64,000 nucleotides of DNA. It comes from Litorimonas cladophorae. Lineage in GTDB: Bacteria > Pseudomonadota > Alphaproteobacteria > Caulobacterales > Maricaulaceae. Below the pieces are notes generated by a model, which saw only the letters and a list, made by a program, of their open reading frames with translations, made no database searches and was not told the DNA's origin. A program made the translations under genes and the position numbers. Numbering within the stretch: position 1 is the first letter of the stretch; every line of letters begins with the position of its first letter. The stretch is from positions 248,001 to 312,000 of the forward strand of contig NZ_BMYV01000003.1 of assembly GCF_014652455.1 (NCBI RefSeq), in the 5' to 3' direction. Positions 51,078 to 60,435 of this stretch are shown here, piece after piece.

Positions 51078-52694
51078 TTATTTCTTTTTTCCGAAGGGCG
51101 ATCCCAATCCCGGGAGGCCTCCGCCACCAAGGCCGGGAAGCTTTGCGCCGCCTAGTCCAGGTAATTTTGGTAATCCGGGCATACCGCCCATTTGTTTTTT
51201 GAGCGCTTCAAGTTGGGCTGGGTCCATTTTGGACGGGTCAGGAAGCCCCCCGCCGAGACCGGCTTGGCTGGCTTTGGAACCTGGCATCATACCGCCCATT
51301 CCACCCATGCCGCCGCCCATGCCTTGCATGGCTTGCATCATACCTGCCATTCCGCCTTTGGACATTTTCTTCATCATATCCGACATTTGGCGATGCATTT
51401 TCAGCAGCTTATTGACTTCCTGCACGCTCATGCCGGAACCCGCAGCGATACGTTTCTTGCGGCTAGCTTTCAACACGCCAGGGTTTTGACGCTCATGCGG
51501 TGTCATCGACAAGATTATTGCTTGTTGCTGCTTCAGTAGCTTGTCATCGACGCCGCCTGCGGCATCGAGTTGTTTCTTCATTTTACCCATGCCTGGCATG
51601 AGTTTCATGAGGCCGCCCATGCCGCCCATTTTTTGCATTTGGCCGAGTTGTTTCGCCAGGTCGTCCAGATCAAACTGGCCCTTGCGCATTTTTTCTGCGG
51701 CGAGGGCGGCGTCTTTCTCATTGATAACTTGTGAGGCTTTTTCAACGAGGGAAACAATATCGCCCTGCCCCAAAATTCGGCCCGCAAGACGTTCAGCATC
51801 AAAGGCTTCGAGCCCGTCGAGTTTTTCACCTGTGCCGAGGAATTTGATCGGAAGGCCTGTGACCGCCCGCATTGACAGCGCAGCGCCACCGCGACCATCG
51901 CCATCAATCCGCGTTAGGACCAAACCCGTGAGCGGAAGGCGCGCATTAAACCGGTTGGCGGTTTCAACGGCGTCTTGGCCTGTCAAACTATCGGCGACGA
52001 GAAGCGTTTCAATCGGGTTGGTCGCTTTCGCGATCGCCTCGACTTCATCCATCAATTCGTCATTGACTGTGGTGCGGCCCGCCGTATCGAGGAAGACGAC
52101 ATCATAACCGCCCTTGGCACCTTCGGACATCGCGCGCTTCGCAATTTGTAGCGCGGTTTCGCCTTTGACGATGGGCAAGAACCCTGTCCCGGCTTGTTCA
52201 GCCAACATACCCAGTTGATCCATCGCAGCGGGGCGGTTGGTATCGAGAGACGCAAAGAGAACTTTTTTCTTCAACGCTGTGCGAAGATATAGGCCCAGCT
52301 TACCCGTCGTGGTCGTTTTACCTGAACCCTGAAGACCCGCCATGAGGATCGCAACCGGCGGACGACCCGCGAGATTTAGTGCGTTCGCTTTTGCGGCTTC
52401 GGCTTTATCAGCATCATCATCGGACAATGTCCCGCCGAGCATATCAATGAGGGCGTCATTAACGATCTTGACGACCATTTGGCCCGGCTTGATCGATTTG
52501 ATGACCTTTTCACCAACAGCTTCTTTTCGGACTTTTTCGACAAATTGTTTGACAACCGGCAGGGCGACGTCGGCTTCCAGCAGCGCAATACGAATTTCGC
52601 GCATGGCTTTATTGACGTCTGATTCTGAGAGCGCACCGCGCCCGGTCAAACCGTCAAATACATTACCTAGCTTATCACCAAGGGCTTCAAACAA
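51078..52694 (-). CDS. ffh: Signal recognition particle GTPase Ffh (SRP54)
   Basis: 538 residues; start codon TTG in front of FEALGDKLGNVFDGLTG, with GTPase blocks G1 GLQGSGKTTTTGKL, DTAGRTTVND, and LTRIDGDGRGGAALS, then the methionine-rich M domain (MTPHERQNPGVLKASRKKRI, SDMMKKMSKGGMAGMMQAMQ, rich in GGM). It binds signal peptides and 4.5S RNA. The C-terminal tail adds ~45 Gly/Pro/Lys residues. It leads to rpsP. In most alphas it precedes rpsP-rimM-trmD-rplS; here only rpsP remains. Confidence 0.94.
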   Translation of the reverse strand: MFEALGDKLGNVFDGLTGRGALSESDVNKAMREIRIALLEADVALPVVKQFVEKVRKEAVGEKVIKSIKPGQMVVKIVNDALIDMLGGTLSDDDADKAEAAKANALNLAGRPPVAILMAGLQGSGKTTTTGKLGLYLRTALKKKVLFASLDTNRPAAMDQLGMLAEQAGTGFLPIVKGETALQIAKRAMSEGAKGGYDVVFLDTAGRTTVNDELMDEVEAIAKATNPIETLLVADSLTGQDAVETANRFNARLPLTGLVLTRIDGDGRGGAALSMRAVTGLPIKFLGTGEKLDGLEAFDAERLAGRILGQGDIVSLVEKASQVINEKDAALAAEKMRKGQFDLDDLAKQLGQMQKMGGMGGLMKLMPGMGKMKKQLDAAGGVDDKLLKQQQAIILSMTPHERQNPGVLKASRKKRIAAGSGMSVQEVNKLLKMHRQMSDMMKKMSKGGMAGMMQAMQGMGGGMGGMGGMMPGSKASQAGLGGGLPDPSKMDPAQLEALKKQMGGMPGLPKLPGLGGAKLPGLGGGGLPGLGSPFGKKK

Positions 52695-53010
52695 GTCTTT
52701 TTCTACCTTTCAACAGGACAACGCAAAATGCCGTGGCGAACGAAACTCGTCGGCCACGGTACTCCGTCTGCATCCTGCACAGCGCGGAGCGCAGGGTTAA
52801 AACTGCGCGAATGCGGGGCCATTACGGACAAATGAGAGAACTGTCAACCATTTGCAGGCTGGCGCCAAACCTTAGGATTGGGGCGCAACGGCGGTCGTGC
52901 TGGCGCTGACCCGCGGCACTTTTTGGCATGCGATGTCGGGACCCGCCTTTCTTTAGGCAATAAAAAAGGCCCCCTCACGGGAGCCTTCAATATTCGAAAT
53001 GTGCTTAAGC
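52695..53010 (-). other. Spacer between rplT and ffh: terminator plus leader hairpin
   Basis: No gene seen. It has the rplT terminator at one end and, near ffh, a hairpin CCGTGGC (52731)/GCCACGG (52753) with ACGA/TCGT inside, on the ffh leader strand. Nothing else recognised. Confidence 0.5.
52962..52987 (-). terminator. Intrinsic terminator after rplT
   Basis: On the minus strand AAGGCTCCC-GTGA-GGGGGCCTT followed by a T-run (A's at 52962-52967 on the plus strand), 24 bases downstream of the rplT stop. Confidence 0.88.
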
Positions 53011-53388
53011 TTACGCTTTGACAGTGTGCGGCGCAGATGCGTGCTTTTTCGCTGTCTCTACGAGAGCGGCAAAAGCTTCTGGCTCATTGCCTGCCATGTC
53101 AGCCAAAACTTTACGGTCAAGGTTGATATCCGCTTTGTTCAAACCATCCATGAAACGACCATAAGTCATTCCGTGAAGGCGTGTTGCAGCGTTAATACGC
53201 TGAATCCACAATGCGCGGAACTGACGCTTTTTCAGTTTACGACCAATATATGCGTACTGGCCGGCTTTTTCGACGGCCTGGTTCGCGATGCGGAAGGTAT
53301 TCTTCCGGCGACCGCGATAGCCTTTGGCGCGTTTTAGGATTTCTTTATGACGTGCGGACTTGGTTACGCCGCGTTTGACTCGTGCCAT
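53011..53388 (-). CDS. rplT: Ribosomal protein L20
   Basis: 125 residues: [22 protein letters not shown] and [20 protein letters not shown], then [24 protein letters not shown]20 is essential for early 50S assembly and may repress its own operon. It follows rpmI 32 bp downstream. infC, which precedes rpmI in many bacteria, is not next to them here. Confidence 0.95.
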   Translation of the reverse strand: MARVKRGVTKSARHKEILKRAKGYRGRRKNTFRIANQAVEKAGQYAYIGRKLKKRQFRALWIQRINAATRLHGMTYGRFMDGLNKADINLDRKVLADMAGNEPEAFAALVETAKKHASAPHTVKA

Positions 53389-53420
53389 GATAATTCTCCG
53401 GTATTTAAGTAGGGCGGCGC

Positions 53421-53621
53421 TTAGCCGTAGGGCATGTACTTTTTCTTGATGACCTTAGCATCACAGTCCGCAAGGACTGTGGTACCGCGAAGCTTACGAA
53501 TCTGGTCATTCGTCCGCTTGATCATGCCGTGGCGTTTGCCAGCCTGGCCTGCTTTTACCTTACCGGATTTGGTAATCTTGAAGCGCTTTTTCGCGCCTGA
53601 CTTCGTCTTCATTTTGGGCAT
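53421..53621 (-). CDS. rpmI: Ribosomal protein L35
   Basis: 66 residues from ATG 53621 ([21 protein letters not shown], later [17 protein letters not shown], ending KKKYMPYG). The ORF could extend 4 codons upstream, but the family start is MPKMKT. Leads the rpmI-rplT operon; its short leader can form a GGTTACC/GGATAACC pairing (53640-53671). Confidence 0.95.
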   Translation of the reverse strand: MPKMKTKSGAKKRFKITKSGKVKAGQAGKRHGMIKRTNDQIRKLRGTTVLADCDAKVIKKKYMPYG

Positions 53622-53826
53622 TTCGGTCTCCATTTATATGGGTTACCTCGCGAATAAAGTGCGGATAACCTAGCCTTTCGAACGATCAGGCATGCCATTT
53701 AGCCTAATGCGTTGCGTCACAACACAGGTCGTGAAGGCGGGCGTATAGTCCCCTCTCGCCCCTTTGGCAACCCAAACGCTACAGCTGATGCAGGTTTGGC
53801 AATCGCAGCGATTGGACATCGGATAG

Positions 53827-55248
53827 TTAGGCGAAATCTAACGCGGATCGATCAAAACGCGATAGGTTCGGGAATATGCCCGCCAGTTCGCCATCGTCTA
53901 AACCAAACCACCGACCAAGTGTGGCGGCGTGCTGTTCCACAGAGGTTGTAGGGATTAATCGCCCACGACGTCGCGTATATTGCGGGTGGCCTGTATCGAT
54001 CTCAGGAACGTCCCCATATATCTGACCACCACGGACGGAACCGCCCAACACAAAATGATGACCACCCCAACCGTGATCTGACCCATCGCCGTTTCCGACC
54101 ATCGACCGACCAAAATCACTCATAGTGAATACAAGGACATCATTCCAAAGACCTAGCTCAACCATGGCAGCGCGAAACGCCAGCATCGCGTCGTTCAACT
54201 TTTGATGCCGCTCGGGTAAGTTCTGCGCTTGGGAATCATGCGTGTCATAACCCCCTTGAGCGGCGTAAAAGACCTGACGTTTTACATTAAGGGGCCCACG
54301 CAGCGACATAGCTTGCGCCACGCCTCCCAATTGACGGCCCAGATTTGTATTAGGAAATATTGTCCCCAACGGCGTCGCGCTCGCAGCGCGCTCTGAATAA
54401 CTAATTTGATTATCAATGCCGCGCGCCGACATTCCGCTGGCGTCTTTCCGGAATAAGTTGGTGTGATCCGCGGACTGTTTCCGCAGGTAAGCGTTTAGCT
54501 TGGTGCGAGCTTCATCGCTGTCGTCGCCGCGCCCCAAATGAGAACGAATACGATCAGCATCCAGTGTCAATCGTTGGCCCGCCCGTGGCACGCGAAAAGC
54601 GCGGGCACGATCCCCCGCCAGGAATACGTCTGATGTAGTGGCCGTGATCGCTGCGTATAACGGGTTAGCGGTCGCGTCAGACGCCAGAACGGCATCGGCG
54701 AATTGTCCACCCCAGCCCTTGCGTGCCCCTTCCGTGCTCAAGGACATCCATGTCGATTGCTGATCATTGTGAGAGAAGATGCGTTTGGGCAAGCTAACGC
54801 GCCCTGTTTCAAAGTCATCGCGGTTTGCAGGCTCCAATAAAGGTCCGACATTGCCCACGATGGCGGCATCCCCCGCATTGAACATATCCTGCACGGCGGA
54901 TAATTCACGCGGCAGACCAAAGCGCCGACCATTAAATTGGCTCGCATTTTCTACATTTAGCTCAAGAATGTTCTCGCGATGACGCGAGCTTTGCGGGTCG
55001 TCTGAATTATGGCTGGCGAAGATACCTGGGCGGAACCCCTTTAGAGCGTCATAGCTATCTTGGTCTTTCGGAAGCAGCGTATCACTATGGTCCATGCCGC
55101 CCTTGAGCATAATGCCAACAATTGCTTTATATCCGCTGATATTTGCCGCTTGGGCTGCGCCGTGACCCAAAAAAGAAAGACCCATCGTCGCGCCCGCAAA
55201 TCCGAGCGTGGAACGGGTGATGAATTGACGTCGATTATAATATGTCAT
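53827..55248 (-). CDS. DUF1501 family protein with Tat-type signal
   Basis: 473 residues. The N-terminus YNRRQFITRSTLGFAGATMG has the twin-arginine motif RRQF, then the DUF1501 blocks KAIVGIMLKGGMDHSDTLLP, STWMSLSTEGARKGWGGQFA and VFTMSDFGRSMVGNGDGSDH. DUF1501 proteins are related to alkaline-phosphatase-fold (sulfatase-like) enzymes and are exported. It is the second gene of the DUF1800-DUF1501 pair, 11 bases after the DUF1800 gene. Function unknown; associated with cell-surface or polymer processing in other bacteria. Confidence 0.88.
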   Translation of the reverse strand: MTYYNRRQFITRSTLGFAGATMGLSFLGHGAAQAANISGYKAIVGIMLKGGMDHSDTLLPKDQDSYDALKGFRPGIFASHNSDDPQSSRHRENILELNVENASQFNGRRFGLPRELSAVQDMFNAGDAAIVGNVGPLLEPANRDDFETGRVSLPKRIFSHNDQQSTWMSLSTEGARKGWGGQFADAVLASDATANPLYAAITATTSDVFLAGDRARAFRVPRAGQRLTLDADRIRSHLGRGDDSDEARTKLNAYLRKQSADHTNLFRKDASGMSARGIDNQISYSERAASATPLGTIFPNTNLGRQLGGVAQAMSLRGPLNVKRQVFYAAQGGYDTHDSQAQNLPERHQKLNDAMLAFRAAMVELGLWNDVLVFTMSDFGRSMVGNGDGSDHGWGGHHFVLGGSVRGGQIYGDVPEIDTGHPQYTRRRGRLIPTTSVEQHAATLGRWFGLDDGELAGIFPNLSRFDRSALDFA

Positions 55249-55259
55249 GGTTCGCGCCT

Positions 55260-56990
55260 CTAATTCTGAACAGCGTAAGCGGCCGAAGTCACAATCATCA
55301 GGATTGCGGTCTGGACACGCTTACGGCGTTCTTCTTCGGCGTCATCGCCATCAACAATTAAGGTCGACACAACATCGACAATTTCGGCTTTCGTTGCTTC
55401 TGAAAGCTGTCCCGCCGTCAGTTTAACATTCAGGTGGTCCACCAAAGTTGCGGCGTCATCGGCGAGATTAATTTCTGTTGTGAAGTCGGGTTGAAAGCCA
55501 GGGTAACGGTCTGGGTCGTCGGCGGGGCGCATGATGTAATGCGTCAGGAAATTCGTAAAGCCGAGGGAGGCGCCCTCATTCACGATCTGAAACTCAGGGG
55601 CGGAAAGTTGCGCCTCTCCCGTCTCTGAGCCAGGCGCGATAAAACCGGGACGGTAGAAATTAAATACCGAAGCGCTTCGCAGCGGGTGCTGTCCCAATCT
55701 CTCATTCGGGTCGCTGGTGTTATTTAATCGCCATTCCTCCCACACATCGATGTCTTTGGCGCCGAACGCCCGGGTGTAATGAACGAATTTTAGAACAGGC
55801 TCTCTGACTTTCCCTTCATTTGTATTCTGGATGTCGTCATGTACCGACTCATCCAATAAAATCGCGGCAATCACGGCTTGAAGGTTTCCACGATCTCCGA
55901 CACCAAAATCCTGACCATTTGGCGCGCGATATCGTCCGGCCTCAAACACCTCGGCTACACGCCGCACATAGTCAGGCGAGGGCGATGAAGCGGTAAAACG
56001 CTGGATCAGTTGGCGAGAGATAAAGGGCGCAACATTCGGATGGTTGGCGATCGTGTCCAATGCGATTTGAATAGATTCATCGCCCTTTGTGTTCTCAGGA
56101 ATTGTCACACCCAAAAATGTCTTTTCCAATTCGGAATGTTCCTCATCGAACATTTTCAACCGTTGGATTGACCAATCCTCAACATGATCCCGAGACTTAA
56201 AACTTGATCCCTCCCCCGACAATCCTGTGAAAACCCGCGCCAACCCGATGATATCCTCATTGTCATAGGTCTCAAGCTCCCCAGCTTTGGGCGTTCCATC
56301 TAATTCTAATTCTGTCAGACCGATGGAGAAGAGCTGTAATACCTCACGAGCATAATTTTCGTCGGGCATACGGCCTGAGCGTTCATCGCCTTTTCTGTTG
56401 CGGTAATAAGTCAGATATCGGCTCATCGCGGGCGAATAGGTCACCTCTTCCAAAATAGACCGATAATTTCCGAAAGCCTGATCGCTCAGAATATCCGCGT
56501 AGTGAGCGGTCATAAATCCACGGTCAGAAAAACTATTCGTGGAGATTACAAAAATCTGGGACAGCGCGAACGTCATTCGCTGGCGCAATTGATCATCTGC
56601 GGTGAGTAAAGTTTGCCACATCATGCGACTGTGGTTTTGGTCCGTGTCCTGACTCGTTCCATATCGCGCCTGCATTTGCGGTAACGTCAAGGTCGCAGGT
56701 TTGCGCATCTCGTTGACGATCCAATCCGCCGCATCGGTTCCGACAAGCGCGTCGATTTGCGCATCTGTTCCACCAAAACCAGCCTGCATGAGAAAACGGG
56801 CCGCTTCTTCACGGGTTTCGAGATTTGTGTAGGGTTTCGTCGCGGGCGCGGGTGGCGGCGTGTCGCCTCCTGTCGCGGGTGTTGAGAGTGAAGACGGAGG
56901 CGATGATCCGTCGCCGCCGCCACAAGCCGCTAGAAATGATGCCGCAAATAGTGTTCCGAGAACAAATTTTAGTTGGTATCTCACCCGCAA
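55260..56990 (-). CDS. DUF1800 family lipoprotein
   Basis: 576 residues. It starts MRVRYQLKFVLGTLFAAS and then LAACGGGDGSS, a lipobox and glycine/serine linker. DUF1800 blocks follow: EEAARFLMQAGFGGT near residue 60, MTFALSQIFVIS, and YAREVLQLFSIGL (with DYPVG.. family-type second half ASVFNFYRPGF). The function is unknown; DUF1800 almost always pairs with DUF1501, as here. It faces the outer membrane or periplasm. Confidence 0.87.
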   Translation of the reverse strand: MRVRYQLKFVLGTLFAASFLAACGGGDGSSPPSSLSTPATGGDTPPPAPATKPYTNLETREEAARFLMQAGFGGTDAQIDALVGTDAADWIVNEMRKPATLTLPQMQARYGTSQDTDQNHSRMMWQTLLTADDQLRQRMTFALSQIFVISTNSFSDRGFMTAHYADILSDQAFGNYRSILEEVTYSPAMSRYLTYYRNRKGDERSGRMPDENYAREVLQLFSIGLTELELDGTPKAGELETYDNEDIIGLARVFTGLSGEGSSFKSRDHVEDWSIQRLKMFDEEHSELEKTFLGVTIPENTKGDESIQIALDTIANHPNVAPFISRQLIQRFTASSPSPDYVRRVAEVFEAGRYRAPNGQDFGVGDRGNLQAVIAAILLDESVHDDIQNTNEGKVREPVLKFVHYTRAFGAKDIDVWEEWRLNNTSDPNERLGQHPLRSASVFNFYRPGFIAPGSETGEAQLSAPEFQIVNEGASLGFTNFLTHYIMRPADDPDRYPGFQPDFTTEINLADDAATLVDHLNVKLTAGQLSEATKAEIVDVVSTLIVDGDDAEEERRKRVQTAILMIVTSAAYAVQN

Positions 56991-57087
56991 TCTCCCAATC
57001 GCCCCCCAGCCTTCGGCAATGGGCTATCGGAATAGGATTAAATACGGCTTAAATCAGGCGCAATCTAACGGCGTGATGAAGCTTTCG

Positions 57088-58374
57088 TTAAGGCGCGGAA
57101 ACCTTTGGTGCCGACGCCGTGTGAAGCTCAAATGCGCTATGTAGGGCCCGGACAGCAAGCTCTGTATATTCACTATCAATGAGCACAGAGATTTTAATCT
57201 CTGAGGTCGCGATAACTTTGACGTTGATATTCCGCTCCGCCAACGCTTCAAACATTGTCTGCGCAACACCCGTGTGAGACCTCATGCCGATGCCAACGAC
57301 TGAGACTTTTGTCACATCTGAGTCAGATTTAATGCCATCAAACCCGATCTCGGCTTGAGCATCATTCAAAGCTGCGAGCGCCTTCTCCAAATCGCGCTTC
57401 CCAACCGTGAACGTCAAGTTGGCGGAACTGTCGGATCGAGAAATACCCTGAACAATCATATCAACAATGACATTTGCATCGCTCATGGCGCGGCAAACTT
57501 TGGCAACCATGCCAGGTGCGTCTTTCAGACGTAGGAGTGTGATTTGGGCTTCGTCGCGTGAATAAGCGACGCCGCTGACGACGCGTTCTTCCATGGTTTC
57601 ATCCTCGTGGCAGACCAATGTTCCGGGGTTAGGGTCACCGACTTCGGCCATGCTGGTCAGTACACGGATCGGTAGATTATTATTCATAGCCAGTTCGACT
57701 GACCGGGTTTGCAAGACTTTCGCGCCCAGCGAGGCGAGCTCTAACATTTCTTCAAATGCGATACGGCGCAAGCGGCGCGCATCTTTGGCGATGCGCGGGT
57801 CAGTGGTGTAGATACCGTCGACATCGGTATAGATATCACAACGGTCGGCTTTCAGCGCGACCGCCATCGCCACGGCAGATGTATCTGAGCCGCCACGGCC
57901 TAAGGTCGAGATACGGCCATCATCACTAATGCCCTGGAAACCCGCAACAACGGCGATGTTACCCTCAGCCATTGACGGTCCAATGGCCGACGATTCAATT
58001 TCTGCAATGCGAGCTTTGGAATAGGCCATGTCCGTACGCAACGGGATTTGCCAACCCAGCCAACTGCGTGCTTTCAATCCGCGACGACGTAAAGCGATGG
58101 CCAGCAAGCCCGATGTGACTTGCTCGCCCGTGGCGACGATGGAATCATATTCATCGTCGATATCACCGCCTAACGCTTCACCCTGCTTAACGCGGTCGGC
58201 ATCAAGCCCGTCCACGAGTGCGACCAAACGGTTCGTTTCTCCACTCATTGCCGAAACAACGACTGCGACTTCGTTGCCCGCTTCGGCTTCTGCGGCCACA
58301 AGGCTCGCAACGTGACGAATTCTGTCCAAGTTGGCGACGGACGTACCGCCGAATTTCATGACTATGCGGGCCAC
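57088..58374 (-). CDS. lysC: Aspartate kinase
   Basis: 428 residues, GTG start at 58374 (MARIVMKFGGTSVANLDRI). KFGGTSV is the nucleotide-binding lid; further motifs are VVSAMSGETNRLVALVDG, STLGRGGSDTSAVAMA and DGIYTTDPRIAKDARRLR. Two C-terminal ACT domains (ITLLRLKDAPGMVAKVCRAM and VSVVGIGMRSHTGVAQTMF) give feedback control by lysine and/or threonine. It phosphorylates aspartate for Lys, Thr and Met synthesis. GGAG lies a few bases before the GTG. Divergent from ubiG via the CsbD gene. Confidence 0.95.
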   Translation of the reverse strand: MARIVMKFGGTSVANLDRIRHVASLVAAEAEAGNEVAVVVSAMSGETNRLVALVDGLDADRVKQGEALGGDIDDEYDSIVATGEQVTSGLLAIALRRRGLKARSWLGWQIPLRTDMAYSKARIAEIESSAIGPSMAEGNIAVVAGFQGISDDGRISTLGRGGSDTSAVAMAVALKADRCDIYTDVDGIYTTDPRIAKDARRLRRIAFEEMLELASLGAKVLQTRSVELAMNNNLPIRVLTSMAEVGDPNPGTLVCHEDETMEERVVSGVAYSRDEAQITLLRLKDAPGMVAKVCRAMSDANVIVDMIVQGISRSDSSANLTFTVGKRDLEKALAALNDAQAEIGFDGIKSDSDVTKVSVVGIGMRSHTGVAQTMFEALAERNINVKVIATSEIKISVLIDSEYTELAVRALHSAFELHTASAPKVSAP

Positions 58375-58519
58375 TTAGGGTCTCCGAGGGAATGCTCTAT
58401 AAAATATAGAAGGGTCTTAATTTAAAAATCGGCCACCTCTTAGTGCTACACTTCGCTGGACGCAATAAATTGTTGCCTAGAGACACGCTTCAAATGAGGC
58501 ACGCTCCAAATTTGCGCAT

Positions 58520-58550
58520 AAAAAAGCCGCGCAACCTCTCGGCGCGCGGC
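58520..58550 (-). terminator. Intrinsic terminator of the CsbD-like gene
   Basis: GCCGCGC and GCGCGGC form a 7-bp stem on the minus strand with a T-run after it (A's at 58520-58525 plus strand), 29 bp after the stop. Confidence 0.88.
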
Positions 58551-58578
58551 ATATATCCTAAAACGGGAAGTTCAGGAT

Positions 58579-58746
58579 TTACTCGATTGCGTCTTTCGCA
58601 TCTCCGACTGCGTCTTGCGCGCGGCCCTTTAATTCCTGGGCTTTGCCCTTGGCTTGCATTTCTTTGTTGTCGATTGCATCGCCAATTGATTGCTTGGCTT
58701 TACCTGCAGCTTTATTCGCTGCGCCTTTGATGTGTTCGGACTCCAT
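58579..58746 (-). CDS. CsbD family small stress protein
   Basis: 55 residues: MESEHIKGAANKAAGKAKQS, then IGDAIDNKEMQAKGKAQELK and GRAQDAVGDAKDAIE, the CsbD pattern KGxxxxxxGKxK...xGDxxxxxxxxAxGKxxxxxGxxQ. Members are induced by general stress in many bacteria; function unclear. AGGAG stands 7 bases before the ATG. It has its own terminator, so it is expressed alone. Confidence 0.85.
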   Translation of the reverse strand: MESEHIKGAANKAAGKAKQSIGDAIDNKEMQAKGKAQELKGRAQDAVGDAKDAIE

Positions 58747-58822
58747 AATTTTTCTCCTGTTGAGTTGAGTTACGTATATAGAACTCGCGATCCCAAAATT
58801 TGTTCCGATTTGAGAGTTTAGA

Positions 58823-59593
58823 ATGGCACATACAGATAATCAGCCCGAACGTTTGTCTCGTATTTCTGTAGACCCGGCGGAGATGGCCAGCTTCTCTCGT
58901 ATGGCCGCAGATTGGTGGGATCCGACCGGTCCATTTAAACCACTGCATATTATGAATGGCGCACGATTAGATTATATCAAACAAACCGTTTGTGACCATT
59001 TCGGCCTCGACCCTAATGCTGAGCGCCCCCTGACTGGGCTTCGTGTCCTAGACATCGGTTGTGGCGGCGGATTGCTTTGCGAACCAATGGTCAGGTTGGG
59101 CGCCAAAGTGACGGGCGTCGACGCGCTAGAGCGGAATTTGAAAACAGCAAAAACCCATGCCGAACAGGTCGGTGTTGAGATCGATTATCGGCACGGCACA
59201 ATTGAACAAATGGTGGAAGCAGGCGAAGCGCCCTATGATGTGGTCCTAAACATGGAAGTCATTGAGCATGTGGCCAACCCGCCAGAATTCATGGCCGATT
59301 GCGGCGCAATGGTCAGGCCTGGCGGCATTATGTTGTGTTCGACCATCAACCGAACATTGAAAGCCTTTGCGCTTGCTATTGTCGGGGCCGAATATGTTCT
59401 GCGTTGGCTGCCGCGTGGCACGCACCAATATGCGAAGCTTGTCAAACCCGTCGAGATCACCCGTTGGATGAGCGATGCGGGTCTAAATATTACCGAGCAA
59501 ATCGGGATGAGCCTCAATCCGATCACCAATGTGTGGACACTCTCTGGGGATAAGTCGATCAACTACGTCACCGTGGGTACAAAGAGCGCTTAA
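58823..59593 (+). CDS. ubiG: UbiG, ubiquinone O-methyltransferase
   Basis: 256 residues. Opening RISVDPAEMASFSRMAADWW, then the SAM-binding VLDIGCGGGLLCEPMVRLGA and GVDALERNLKTAKTHA, and late SLNPITNVWTLSGD that is typical of UbiG. It does both O-methylations of ubiquinone synthesis. It uses SAM made by metK. Located divergent from lysC with the CsbD gene between. Confidence 0.93.
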   Translation: MAHTDNQPERLSRISVDPAEMASFSRMAADWWDPTGPFKPLHIMNGARLDYIKQTVCDHFGLDPNAERPLTGLRVLDIGCGGGLLCEPMVRLGAKVTGVDALERNLKTAKTHAEQVGVEIDYRHGTIEQMVEAGEAPYDVVLNMEVIEHVANPPEFMADCGAMVRPGGIMLCSTINRTLKAFALAIVGAEYVLRWLPRGTHQYAKLVKPVEITRWMSDAGLNITEQIGMSLNPITNVWTLSGDKSINYVTVGTKSA

Positions 59594-59808
59594 ATAATTA
59601 GTTAACAATTTACTAATTCCAAAGTCACCTTTCGACGCGAAGGTGATTTAACCGTGTTTGCCTTATTCTTGACAAAACTTGTTATATAACAGGCGCCTAA
59701 TACGTTAATTCACGTTAACGACTTTGGCGTTTTTTTAATGGAACGGATATGTTCCCGTAAACGTAGAAAGTTCATGTTAGCGTTATATTAAATATGGAGG
59801 ACGCCCCC
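59594..59808. promoter_or_regulatory. AT-rich spacer with palindromes upstream of the ParB-like gene
   Basis: Contains a hairpin CACCTTTCG-ACG-CGAAGGTG (59627-59646) that may end ubiG transcription, TTGACA (59669) as a -35-like element, TGTTATATAACA (59678-59689, perfect 12-bp palindrome) and CGTTAACG. GGAGG (59797-59801) precedes the ParB-like ATG by 7 bases. A regulatory region with possible self-binding by the ParB-like protein is an inference. Confidence 0.45.
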
Positions 59809-60435
59809 ATGTCCCACATCGAAACAAGCCCTGTGGATATGTTCATAACTTTGCGACCTCGCCTATTAGGCGGTCGATTGTTGCAAGATGTGAAAGCTAT
59901 GCAGGCCTCTATTGCTCGCTTTGGCCTGCTTTCACCTATCGTCGTTTCACGCGCAAATGACCGATTGGTCGTCGTTGATGGACGAAAACGTCTCGCCGCA
60001 ATTCGTCGATTATCATTTCTGGGGCGTTTGCCGCGGTCTCTTGTGAATATTCCCTATGTTGAAGTTCAAGCGGGACAAAACGAAGTTAGACAAACGCCGT
60101 CCTTAATGTCCAATCGTGAGCTCTATAACACAGTCACAGACATGTATCGTGAACATCGTGACGTTGACCTGATTGCGACAGAGCTCTTCCTACCACGTGG
60201 CTGTGTCCGTCAAATTCTGACGTTATCGTGCCTATCCAAGCGGGTTCGTCGGGCCTTTTTTGACAAGGTGATCGGCTTTACTCAAGCCAGAGCTTTTGCC
60301 ACTTTGCCTGATCATAAAGCACAGGATAAGGCTTTTATGGCGCTCGGCCCCTTCGCCGAAGAAGCTGAAATTCTGGATTATATCCAAGCAGGTTCGAAAA
60401 TGGCCCCAGCAGCAAATTTGAGCCTAGCGGCCTAG
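59809..60435 (+). CDS. Solo ParB/RepB-like nuclease-fold protein
   Basis: 208 residues. RPRLLGGRLLQDVKAMQASI (family form of ParB/RepB N-domain), then PIVVSRANDRLVVVDGRKRLAAIRRL, where VVVDGRKRLAA is the conserved ParB/Srx GxRRLxA motif (GRKRL). The middle VDLIATELFLPRGCVRQILTLS looks like a helix-turn-helix. Chromosomal, solo, with no ParA-like gene near. Proteins like this regulate replication or partition of plasmids (RepB) or of integrated elements; here the target is unknown. ATG 59809 fits GGAGG; an earlier ATG at 59794 is not preceded by a site. Confidence 0.75.
   Translation: MSHIETSPVDMFITLRPRLLGGRLLQDVKAMQASIARFGLLSPIVVSRANDRLVVVDGRKRLAAIRRLSFLGRLPRSLVNIPYVEVQAGQNEVRQTPSLMSNRELYNTVTDMYREHRDVDLIATELFLPRGCVRQILTLSCLSKRVRRAFFDKVIGFTQARAFATLPDHKAQDKAFMALGPFAEEAEILDYIQAGSKMAPAANLSLAA

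Noticed and set aside
52695-53010. 4.5S RNA gene next to ffh
   Set aside because: No GGUCC...GGAAGGAAGCAGCC type signature; only a leader hairpin and a terminator.
53622-53826. infC upstream of rpmI
   Set aside because: The 205-bp spacer and the next gene (DUF1501) contain no IF3 sequence; infC is elsewhere.
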